Source of the DNA: Geopsychrobacter sp.
Lineage (GTDB): Bacteria > Desulfobacterota > Desulfuromonadia > Desulfuromonadales > Geopsychrobacteraceae
DNA length: 5,525 bases
NCBI GenBank assembly: GCA_030620915.1
Contig: JAUXIR010000138.1
Location: 1 to 5,525 of the forward strand
Direction of reading: 5' to 3'
Part shown: piece by piece, positions 1-4,710 of the stretch
Layout: every line of letters starts with the position of its first letter
Numbering within the stretch: the first letter of the stretch is position 1
The notes under the pieces: generated by a model
What the model was told of the DNA's origin: nothing
The model's database searches: none
What the model saw: only the letters and a program-made list of their open reading frames with translations
Program-made: the position numbers and the translations under genes

Positions 1-487
1 ACAGATCGAGATGGGTCAGATAGAGCCGCACATCGAGCTCAAGTTGGGGATAGGCCGCTTCCATATGCAGGCAGAGGTTGTAAAAGGCCTTGTTGTGGTC
101 CTTCTCCTTGAGGTGCGCCAGTTCGTGGACGACGATCATCCGCAGAAACTCGCGCGGCGCCGTCTTGAAAACCGTGCCGATGCGGATTTCATGCTTTGCT
201 TTGAGTCTGCCGCCCTGGACCCGCGAGACGAAACTGTGCAGCCCGAGGGCCTGATGGGTCAGGTTGATCTTGTTATCGAAGGTGACCTTGGAGAGTGGCG
301 CGGCCTTGCGCAGATACTGATTCTTAAGCTCAAGCGTAAAAGCGTAGAGTGCCTTGTCGGTCCTGATCTCATGGGCGGCCGGATATTTCTTGAGCAGCAC
401 CTCACCCAACTGCTGTGTGGCAATCAGGTCCTTGATCTGACCCGTGATCTGTTCTGGATATCCCGCCAGGTATTTTAGTTCGTGCAT
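1..487 (-). CDS. YgjP-like (DUF45/M48-type) metallopeptidase-fold protein, partial at C-terminus
   Basis: The reverse strand reads open from an ATG at 487-485 to the window edge, giving 162 residues with no stop. The key motif is MIVVHELAHLKEKDH at residues 117-131: HELAH (121-125) is a HExxH zinc site, and His131 is the likely third ligand (HExxHxxxxxH), as in the YgjP-like/WLM/SprT group of gluzincins. The conserved block with RVQGGRLKAKHEIRI (89-103) and the end LDVRLYLTHLDL also match the family as I know it. Family members are about 165-170 residues, so only a few C-terminal residues should be missing. It is presumably cytosolic, since no signal peptide is visible. The true substrate is uncertain; E. 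coli YgjP has been linked to nucleotide (UTP) hydrolysis rather than proteolysis. It is divergent from the yigZ-like gene, and its Shine-Dalgarno site is weak (GAAAG-like). Family assignment is firm, function is not. Confidence 0.88.
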   Translation of the reverse strand, partial: MHELKYLAGYPEQITGQIKDLIATQQLGEVLLKKYPAAHEIRTDKALYAFTLELKNQYLRKAAPLSKVTFDNKINLTHQALGLHSFVSRVQGGRLKAKHEIRIGTVFKTAPREFLRMIVVHELAHLKEKDHNKAFYNLCLHMEAAYPQLELDVRLYLTHLDL

Positions 488-577
488 AGTTGTTCTCGAT
501 CTTTCGCTGTAGATCCCCGGTAGCCCTTATCGCGATTAACGATACGGAAGCTAGCAGGTCGAAAGCGCGGCGCAAAG

Positions 578-593
578 GGATTTGTCCAAATCC
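578..593. promoter_or_regulatory. 16-bp inverted repeat between divergent genes, candidate operator
   Basis: GGATTTG (578-584) and CAAATCC (587-593) are perfect 7-bp inverted arms around a 2-base centre. The site lies in the 161-base divergent spacer, about 56 bases before the yigZ-like start codon. A second short palindrome, ATCGCGAT (529-536), lies nearer the metalloprotease gene. No convincing -35/-10 pair was found here, so a regulatory role is only inferred from symmetry and position. Confidence 0.3.
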
Positions 594-648
594 GGTTGTT
601 TTCTGACGGCAGTCCTGCAATCCTGTCATTTAATCAGGAGAGATTTTG

Positions 649-1275
649 ATGGCATCCGCAACAGCCCGCTACCCGATCCCGGCACAACGCCTGCGCTCCG
701 AAATCGAAGTCGAGCGCAGCCGCTTCATTGCCACGGTGCAGGAAGTCTGTTCCGCAGAAGAGGCCCAGGCCTTTGTCGCCGAACTCAAAGCCGAGTTTCA
801 AGACGCCAACCATAACTGCTGGGCCTACCTGGTCGGTCCACCCGGCAGCAGCGACCGGATCGGTCTGAGTGACGACGGTGAACCCCATGGTGTCGCCGGA
901 CGTCCGATGCTGACCTGCCTGCAGCACAGCGGACTGGGGGATACCGCGGTGGTGGTGACGCGCTACTTCGGCGGGATCAAGCTCGGCAAGGGCGGGATGG
1001 TCAAGGCCTACACCGCCGCGGTGCAGACCGCCCTCGATCGGTTGCTCCGCGCCGAACGGATCGACTGGTGCAAGCTGTGCGCAACCTTTGACTACGCGCT
1101 GGTGAACGTTTTAGAGCGGCGTCTGCCAGAGTTTGAAGCTGAAGTTCTTGCGACCGATTATGCCGAAAAAGTCAGTTGGCAGCTGCGACTTCCCGAGGAA
1201 CGCGCAGCCGCCTTCCGCCAGATGTTCGAAGATTTGAGCGCTGGCCAAGGCCTGCTGAAGAGATCCCCCGCATGA
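649..1275 (+). CDS. yigZ: YigZ / IMPACT family protein (UPF0029 + DUF1949)
   Basis: A 208-residue protein. The N-terminal IMPACT/UPF0029 domain (about residues 20-130) shows SRFIA (24-28), HNCWAY (55-60), SDDGEPHGVAGRPML (74-88) and VVTRYFGGIKLGKGGMVKAY (102-121), all hallmark motifs. The C-terminal part (about 140-205) fits the ferredoxin-like DUF1949 domain. Length matches the family (about 200-210). Eukaryotic IMPACT modulates the eIF2-alpha kinase GCN2; the bacterial role is unsettled, with translation- or nucleic-acid-related binding suggested from structure. The start at ATG 649 is preferred because CAGGAG (635-640) is 8 bases upstream; an in-frame TTG at 646 would bring the start too close. 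The stop TGA overlaps the ATG of the next gene (ATGA), which implies a shared transcript and translational coupling with the DUF454 protein. The assignment is secure, the physiological role is not. Confidence 0.95.
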   Translation: MASATARYPIPAQRLRSEIEVERSRFIATVQEVCSAEEAQAFVAELKAEFQDANHNCWAYLVGPPGSSDRIGLSDDGEPHGVAGRPMLTCLQHSGLGDTAVVVTRYFGGIKLGKGGMVKAYTAAVQTALDRLLRAERIDWCKLCATFDYALVNVLERRLPEFEAEVLATDYAEKVSWQLRLPEERAAAFRQMFEDLSAGQGLLKRSPA

Positions 1276-1682
1276 AAGCCTCCTCCGAACAGGCACCCAA
1301 ACAACTCGCCCCCCTGTTGCGCTGGGCCTTGCTGGGTGTCGGCTGTGTCGCCATCATCCTGGCGGTGATCGGTATTTTCCTGCCGGTCCTGCCAACCGTC
1401 CCTTTTTTGCTGCTGGCGCTGGCCTGCTTTGCGCGCAGCTCCGAAAGTTTTTATGCCTGGCTGCGCGACCATGACCACCTCGGCCCGCTGATCCGCCCCT
1501 ACCTGCAAGGACAGGGTATTTCATGCGCGACCAAATTGAAGGCGATCAGTCTGGTCTGGATCAGCATCGGTTTTTCGGTGCTGTTCCTGCTCGACGTTTT
1601 CTGGGTCAAGGGAGTTTTGCTGGCGATTGCGACTGCGGTGACTTTTTATCTAGTTCGGCTGCCGGAGGCAGAAGAAAGATAA
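1272..1682 (+). CDS. DUF454 (YbaN-like) inner-membrane protein
   Basis: A 136-residue protein. The DUF454 signature is clear: GIFLPVLPTVPFLLLALACFARSS (34-57), followed by the conserved block FYAWLRDHDHLGPLIRPYLQGQGIS (60-84) and K88-K90 before the next membrane segment. Hydrophobic stretches at about 16-54 (probably a pair around the LPTVPF turn), 91-108 and 112-130 indicate an integral inner-membrane protein; no cleavable signal peptide is apparent. Family length is about 120-140, so it is complete. The start at 1272 is chosen because the methionine fits the family N-terminus and lies in the ATGA overlap with yigZ; the in-frame upstream extension is only the yigZ coding region read in another frame. 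Its ribosome-binding site is weak (AAGAGA around 1258-1263), consistent with coupling. The biochemical function is unknown. Confidence 0.9.
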   Translation: MKASSEQAPKQLAPLLRWALLGVGCVAIILAVIGIFLPVLPTVPFLLLALACFARSSESFYAWLRDHDHLGPLIRPYLQGQGISCATKLKAISLVWISIGFSVLFLLDVFWVKGVLLAIATAVTFYLVRLPEAEER

Positions 1683-1710
1683 CGAATGCCGAAAGGCTGG
1701 CAGCCAAACA

Positions 1711-1755
1711 TCCCCCTCACCCGGCCTTTGGCCACCTTCTCCCTCATGGCGAAGG
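1711..1755. repeat. Degenerate REP-like intergenic repeat
   Basis: The stretch has the recognisable layout of the common CCCTCACCC-GGCC-hairpin-CTCCC type of intergenic repeat. GGCC-TTT-GGCC (1723-1733) forms a small hairpin, and CCTTC (1735-1739) pairs with GAAGG (1751-1755). Family copies usually end in a strong GGGAGAGGG-type arm; here that arm has decayed. The element lies just after the DUF454 gene. The family name rests on memory of similar intergenic sequences, and a second copy is not present in this window. Confidence 0.5.
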
Positions 1756-1828
1756 CTTGAATTGAACGACTCAAGCAATTAGAAAACGACTTCTGATTTT
1801 GGGTAGGCATGAAGCCCAGATAGGCACA

Positions 1829-1855
1829 TTGACAAGAGCGGGATAAAGGTATAAT
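1829..1855 (+). promoter_or_regulatory. Sigma70-type promoter of the brnT toxin-antitoxin operon
   Basis: A perfect -35 TTGACA (1829-1834) and a perfect -10 TATAAT (1850-1855) are separated by 15 bp, shorter than the usual 16-18. Transcription should start near 1862, only 2-3 bases before the toxin ATG at 1865, so the message would be essentially leaderless. The short spacer may temper an otherwise consensus promoter. The call rests on two exact consensus hexamers and correct placement before the operon. Confidence 0.75.
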
Positions 1856-1864
1856 TTTTATACC
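1848..1864. promoter_or_regulatory. Perfect inverted repeat over the -10 box, likely antitoxin operator
   Basis: GGTATAA (1848-1854) and TTATACC (1858-1864) are perfect 7-bp arms around TTT. The repeat contains the whole -10 hexamer and the predicted start site and abuts the toxin start codon. Ribbon-helix-helix antitoxins typically bind such short inverted repeats and repress their own operon, so this is the expected place for autoregulation. Binding itself is inferred. Confidence 0.65.
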
Positions 1865-2125
1865 ATGAGTTTCGAATACGATCCGAAAAAAAGCGCCGCT
1901 AACTTGAAGAAGCACGGCATTGACTTCGATGTAGCTCAAAATCTTTGGTGTGACCCTGACCTACTGGAAATTCCGGCAAAAACCGTTGATGAATCAAGAT
2001 GTCTGGTCATCGGAAAAATTGAGGGGAAACACTGGTCTGCGGTGATCACCTACCGCAAAGAAACTATTCGCCTGATCTCTGTCAGACGTTCCAGGCAAGA
2101 GGAGATCGAAATTTATGAAAGCTGA
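1865..2125 (+). CDS. brnT: BrnT family type II toxin (predicted ribonuclease)
   Basis: An 86-residue protein. The family pattern is evident: FEYDPKKSAANLKKHGIDF (3-21), the middle block with DESRCLVIGKIEGKHWSAVITYR (42-64), and the C-terminal IRLISVRRSRQEEIEIYE (68-85). BrnT toxins have a RelE-like fold and act as ribosome-independent ribonucleases that inhibit translation until bound by their antitoxin. Length is in the normal range of about 80-100, and nothing is truncated, so it could be active. No Shine-Dalgarno site precedes the ATG; the upstream bases are the -10 box and operator, so leaderless initiation is predicted. It overlaps the antitoxin gene by 11 bases, and its own final codons contain the antitoxin's ribosome-binding site. 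GC content is noticeably lower (about 45% over the first 60 bases) than in flanking genes, suggesting acquisition by transfer. Confidence 0.92.
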   Translation: MSFEYDPKKSAANLKKHGIDFDVAQNLWCDPDLLEIPAKTVDESRCLVIGKIEGKHWSAVITYRKETIRLISVRRSRQEEIEIYES

Positions 2126-2342
2126 AGATTTCGACAAAAAATTTGACGGTGGCCAAAGCATAATCGATAACCTTGATCTTTCCAAGGCTCGTCGTCCAGA
2201 GCAGGAGCAAAAACGCGTCAATGTCGATTTCCCCGTCTGGATGATTCAGTCTCTGGACAAAGAAGCTCGACGCCTCGGTGTTCCTCGGCAGTCAATCATC
2301 AAAATGTGGCTCGCTGAGAGGCTTGAAAAGATCGCAAGCTAA
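2115..2342 (+). CDS. CopG/BrnA-type ribbon-helix-helix antitoxin
   Basis: A 75-residue protein. The C-terminal half is a ribbon-helix-helix DNA-binding domain: strand KRVNVDFP (33-40), helix VWMIQSLDKEARRLG (41-55), turn VPRQ, and helix SIIKMWLAERLEK (60-72). The N-terminal half (1-32), acidic and less ordered with the segment IIDNLDLSKARRP (16-28), would be the toxin-neutralising part. It should bind BrnT, block its RNase activity and, alone or as a complex, repress the promoter at 1829-1855 by binding the inverted repeat at 1848-1864. The start at ATG 2115 is supported by AGGAG (2100-2104), 10 bases upstream, inside the toxin gene. Toxin-first order matches the BrnTA arrangement. The sequence resembles CopG-type partners of BrnT more than the classic BrnA, so the brnA symbol is withheld. 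Confidence 0.88.
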   Translation: MKAEDFDKKFDGGQSIIDNLDLSKARRPEQEQKRVNVDFPVWMIQSLDKEARRLGVPRQSIIKMWLAERLEKIAS

Positions 2343-2446
2343 CAGCCTCCTAGGGGAAACTCCGCGAGGCGGGGGACGGCGTTGCGGTATGCGCAGCTCG
2401 CGCCGTGAATCGAACCCGTACAGTCTTGCGACCCAGGCATTCCAAC

Positions 2447-3028
2447 CTATATCGTCCCGACCATTTCTTGCAGCTGTTTGAAACCGACCCGCTCCATCTG
2501 CTGGCCGGTAATGCGACAATGAGGGGTCTGGCGCCGTTCATTCAGTGGATGAACTGTGCATTCGATCTCGATCTTGTCCTCTTCAAGATAGAACCGCGTC
2601 GTTTCAGCATCCCCCTCCTCCTCAAAAGAAATCCCCTCAGATTCAAAAAAATAACCAACCTCTTCCGGCTTGTCACAGAACAGCTGCAGGTTGATATCGC
2701 TGATCTCGCGCACTTCACCGCGCTGCACCGATCCGACCAGCAGCGGCTGGAAGGGTTCAAGCCACTCCAGATACTTCAGCGCCAGTTGTCGCCATTCCCT
2801 CACGCGGCTAGCCAGCCGTTCTCCGCCGTAAAAGCGCATCAGCTGCTGCAGCTCGCTATGGATCTCGGCATATTCGGGTAGATGGGCACCACGCGAGCTT
2901 GAAACCGACGGCCCGAAATGCCGCACCGCCTGCCGCCGAGCGTCGCGGTAGCTGCGAACCTCCTCCTCGAATAACAGTTGCGCCGCAGCGCGGGCGATCT
3001 CCGCTTTGATCCGTTCGTTGCGTGCCAT
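2447..3028 (-). CDS. Uncharacterised nucleotidyltransferase-like protein
   Basis: A 193-residue protein. I recognise it as a family often annotated only as nucleotidyltransferase or hypothetical. The N-terminal half (1-90) is helical and charged, with IAR-AAAQLL and a DARRQAVRHFG block (29-39). The core has LLVGSVQRGEVREISDINLQLF (96-117), resembling the GS-x(9)-DxD signature of polymerase-beta-type nucleotidyltransferases: G99-S100, then D111. The second acidic metal ligand is replaced by Asn113 (SDIN), and a candidate third acid lies in KIEIECTV (152-159). Catalysis is therefore doubtful. No signal peptide or membrane segment is seen. The ATG at 3028 has GGGAGG (3041-3046 on the complement) 12 bases upstream, a slightly long spacing. 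The gene converges with the toxin-antitoxin module and is divergent from the zinc-ribbon gene. Function is unknown. Confidence 0.82.
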   Translation of the reverse strand: MARNERIKAEIARAAAQLLFEEEVRSYRDARRQAVRHFGPSVSSSRGAHLPEYAEIHSELQQLMRFYGGERLASRVREWRQLALKYLEWLEPFQPLLVGSVQRGEVREISDINLQLFCDKPEEVGYFFESEGISFEEEGDAETTRFYLEEDKIEIECTVHPLNERRQTPHCRITGQQMERVGFKQLQEMVGTI

Positions 3029-3071
3029 GATCCAGATATGCCTCCCGTTGGATGTGCAACCCCGCCAGTTT

Positions 3072-3113
3072 TTGACTTAAGTCATGTCATCACAGGGTCA
3101 CTGCCGCTAGAAT
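3072..3113 (+). promoter_or_regulatory. Predicted FNR/CRP-type class II promoter of the zinc-ribbon gene
   Basis: TGACTTAAGTCA (3073-3084) is a perfect 12-bp palindrome; with the preceding T it reads TTGAC-N4-GTCA, close to half-sites of FNR/CRP-superfamily regulators. A -10-like TAGAAT sits at 3108-3113 with no good -35 at the usual distance. Start near 3120 puts the palindrome centre (3078.5) at about -41.5, the class II activator position. The palindrome is also about 45-55 bases upstream of the divergent nucleotidyltransferase-like gene. The palindrome is seen; the regulator class is inferred. Confidence 0.45.
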
Positions 3114-3179
3114 CTGATTTTCACTGTTTAACATTCGTACAGTCTTCAGCTAACCATATGTCTATAAGGAGTATAAACC

Positions 3180-3470
3180 ATGAGCAATTGTGCATGCGGC
3201 GGCGGACATCATGCCGGAGGCGGCGGCCCCTTCTCAGAAGGCAGAGAACTGGTTGATTTTGTCGCCCAGGCCCATGGCGGCGCGAAGCGCAACGCACCGA
3301 TCCCCGGCGGCGGTCTGGCGACAAGTTGCCAGGGCTGCGGCGCGCCCTTTACCCTGACGACCTTCGTCGGCAGCTGCCCGGAGTGCCAAGGTGTCCATGC
3401 GGTTGCTCCGCCGCGCAGTGATGATGCGGCCAACATCCAGTTTGCCGGGCTTGGTTATCGGCTGCCCTGA
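3180..3470 (+). CDS. Small Cys4 zinc-ribbon protein of unknown function
   Basis: A 96-residue protein with two Cys pairs, C50-x2-C53 and C66-x2-C69, spaced as in a rubredoxin/zinc-ribbon fold, so one structural Zn (or less likely Fe) is expected. The N-terminus carries an additional C4-x-C6 followed by a Gly-rich run with H10-H11, which could bind a second metal. Residues 70-96 contain a conserved-looking tail (GVHAVAPPRSDDAANIQFAG). No signal peptide or membrane segment is visible, so it is probably cytosolic. ATG 3180 is preceded by AAGGAG (3166-3171) at 8 bases, an excellent ribosome-binding site, and a strong terminator follows 16 bases after the stop, so it is a monocistronic, probably well-expressed gene. 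Regulation by an FNR/CRP-type factor is suggested by the upstream palindrome. I do not recognise a named family; a redox or metal-related role is only a guess. Confidence 0.82.
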   Translation: MSNCACGGGHHAGGGGPFSEGRELVDFVAQAHGGAKRNAPIPGGGLATSCQGCGAPFTLTTFVGSCPECQGVHAVAPPRSDDAANIQFAGLGYRLP

Positions 3471-3485
3471 TGCCGGTTAAACAAC

Positions 3486-3525
3486 AAAAAAAGGCGGCTT
3501 TCGGACAGAGAGTCACCTTTTTTTT
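3486..3525 (+). terminator. Strong intrinsic terminator after the zinc-ribbon gene
   Basis: Seven A plus GG (3486-3494) pair perfectly with CC plus seven T (3516-3524), and after one mismatch the stem continues GGCTTTC/GAGAGTC with G-U pairs around a GGACA loop (3503-3507). Eight T (3518-3525) follow the GC part. The A-tract on the left arm makes it usable in both directions. It begins 16 bases after the stop codon at 3470. A following run of seven A (3527-3533) can alternatively pair with the T-tract. Confidence 0.85.
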
Positions 3526-3559
3526 GAAAAAAACGCACCTTGGCCTTACCATCCCACCC

Positions 3560-3670
3560 GTGTGACGCAGCCGCTACAAGCGGCCAGGAGGTCGGGCGCG
3601 TTTCTTTGCTTACTTTCTTGTCGCGCGACAAGATCAAGTAAGGCGTCTGTCGGGCCGCAACCCGACGGTC
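3560..3670. repeat. Composite multi-hairpin intergenic repeat element
   Basis: This part of the 349-base gene-free interval (3471-3819) is a run of three hairpins. GCCGCT/AGCGGC with an ACA loop is at 3570-3584. A long structure at 3609-3642 has outer arms CTTACTT (3609-3615) and AAGTAAG (3636-3642) and inner arms CTTGTCGC (3617-3624) and GCGACAAG (3625-3632). GTCGGG/CCCGAC with loop CCGCAA is at 3649-3666. The order, with GCGCGTTTCTTTG before the long hairpin and a GTCGGG hairpin after it, matches a widespread intergenic repeat type I know from proteobacterial genomes. No coding potential was seen. Whether it acts on mRNA ends, on DNA or is a mobile repeat is unknown. Confidence 0.6.
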
Positions 3671-3731
3671 CAGAAGATTTAACCCACCCACGCCAAAATC
3701 TAAACGAAAAGGCAGCATGAGTGCGGGTTTA

Positions 3732-3761
3732 TTGACACCCGCCCCGCTGCTGACGTATACA
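3732..3761 (+). promoter_or_regulatory. Sigma70-type promoter of the DUF815 ATPase operon
   Basis: A perfect -35 TTGACA (3732-3737) and a -10-like TATACA (3756-3761) are separated by 18 bp. Start would fall near 3768, leaving an untranslated leader of about 52 bases before the ATPase start at 3820. A GC-rich inverted repeat, GCGGGT (3723-3728) and ACCCGC (3737-3742), straddles the -35 box and could be an operator or the tail terminator of leftward transcripts. Confidence 0.55.
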
Positions 3762-3819
3762 AGACCCCCCTTCACTTAAAGTCCCTTTAGTCCGCTTTAG
3801 AAAAAGAGAGTAAAGATCG

Positions 3820-4701
3820 ATGATGAATCTCAAGCCTGAAGTTGTCGCCCAACTCGAGCGCGTGCTCGGTTCCGTGGAAATGCTGCTGCCCAAGATGGCC
3901 AAACCGGTCGACTGGTCAACCTGCCATGCGGCCAACTGGCGTCGCCATTCCTTCTCCGGCTATCTTGAACCGGTCAAGGTGACCGACATCACCCGGCTTG
4001 ATCAATTGCTCGGCGTCGAAGATCAGAAAAAAACCATGATCGACAACACGCGTCAGTTTCTCAAGGGGCTGCCGGCCAACAACGCCCTGCTCTGGGGTTC
4101 GCGCGGCACCGGTAAGTCGTCGATCGTCAAGGCACTGCTCAACGAGTATGGCGACCAGGGGCTACGGGTCATCCAGGTCGAAAAAGAGGATCTGATCTAC
4201 ATCTCGGAAATCTTTACCGCGGTTGAGGATCTGCCTTACCGCTTCATCATGCTCTGCGATGACCTGACCTTTGAGATGGGCGAACTCTCCTACAAGATGC
4301 TCAAGAGTGCATTGGACGGTTCGGTCTACTCGGCGCCGGAGAACGTGCTGATCTACGTCACCAGTAATCGTCGCTACCTGCTCCCTGAATACGAGGGGGA
4401 CCATCTCGGCGGCAAGTATGTCAAGGGCGAGTTGCAGCAGAGTGAGATTCAGGAAGAGAAGAGTTCGCTCTCTGACCGCTTCGGTCTCTGGGTTCCCTTC
4501 CATGTCTTTTCGCAGGACCGTTACCTCGAAGCGGTCAAACTGTGCATCGAGCGTTTCGCCCGAGAGCTGAGTCGGGAGATCCCGATGACCAAGGAGCTGG
4601 AGATGGCGGCGATCAAATGGTCTCGGGATAAAACCAAGCGTTGCGGGCGCACAGCCTTCCAGTTTTCTAAAAACTGGGTCGGCAAATATCTGCTCAGATA
4701 G
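3820..4701 (+). CDS. DUF815 family AAA+ ATPase
   Basis: A 293-residue protein. The AAA+ elements occur in order: Walker A GSRGTGKSS (93-101), Walker B FIMLCDDLTFE (142-152) with D147-D148, sensor 1 TSNRR (181-185), the arginine-finger region SLSDRFGLW (216-224, R220), and a sensor 2-like GRTAFQF (276-282, R277). The short segment DWSTCHAANWRR (31-42) and the ISEIF block after Walker A are typical of DUF815. All catalytic residues are present, so it should bind and hydrolyse ATP; its cellular target is unknown. Two consecutive ATG codons (3820, 3823) follow a weak GAGAG ribosome-binding site (3805-3810), and either could be the true start. It appears to head an operon with the rhodanese gene 9 bases downstream. 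Length is normal for the family (about 280-300). Confidence 0.92.
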   Translation: MMNLKPEVVAQLERVLGSVEMLLPKMAKPVDWSTCHAANWRRHSFSGYLEPVKVTDITRLDQLLGVEDQKKTMIDNTRQFLKGLPANNALLWGSRGTGKSSIVKALLNEYGDQGLRVIQVEKEDLIYISEIFTAVEDLPYRFIMLCDDLTFEMGELSYKMLKSALDGSVYSAPENVLIYVTSNRRYLLPEYEGDHLGGKYVKGELQQSEIQEEKSSLSDRFGLWVPFHVFSQDRYLEAVKLCIERFARELSREIPMTKELEMAAIKWSRDKTKRCGRTAFQFSKNWVGKYLLR

Positions 4702-4710
4702 GTCAACGGA

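Noticed and set aside
11..478. Plus-strand open frame of 155 codons at the left edge
   Set aside because: It is the shadow of the minus-strand metalloprotease-fold gene, which has the HELAH motif.
646..648. TTG as the start of the YigZ gene
   Set aside because: The ATG directly after it has better spacing (8 bases) from CAGGAG and is the stronger start codon.
1176..1271. Upstream in-frame extension of the DUF454 protein
   Set aside because: The extra residues come from reading the yigZ gene in another frame and do not match the family N-terminus; the ATG at 1272 fits.
1755..1776. GCTTGA/TCAAGC inverted repeat before the toxin-antitoxin promoter
   Set aside because: Arms of only 6 bp with a 10-base loop and no T-run; expected by chance at this length.
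2376..2406. ACGGCG/CGCCGT inverted repeat between the convergent antitoxin and nucleotidyltransferase-like genes as a terminator
   Set aside because: The loop is 19 bases and no T-run follows on either strand.
2400..2425. A GGGTTCGATTC stretch on the minus strand that looks like a tRNA T-loop
   Set aside because: The flanking 5-bp stem has two mismatches, no acceptor, D-arm or anticodon arm can be built around it, and the upstream bases are the end of a coding region. At most it could be a decayed tRNA fragment; no tRNA is called.
2405..2881. Long plus-strand open frame of 158 codons
   Set aside because: It is antisense to the nucleotidyltransferase-like gene, whose protein is recognisable and has a plausible ribosome-binding site; the plus-strand product resembles nothing.
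4162..4503. Minus-strand open frame of 113 codons
   Set aside because: It lies wholly inside the DUF815 ATPase gene, which has intact Walker and sensor motifs.
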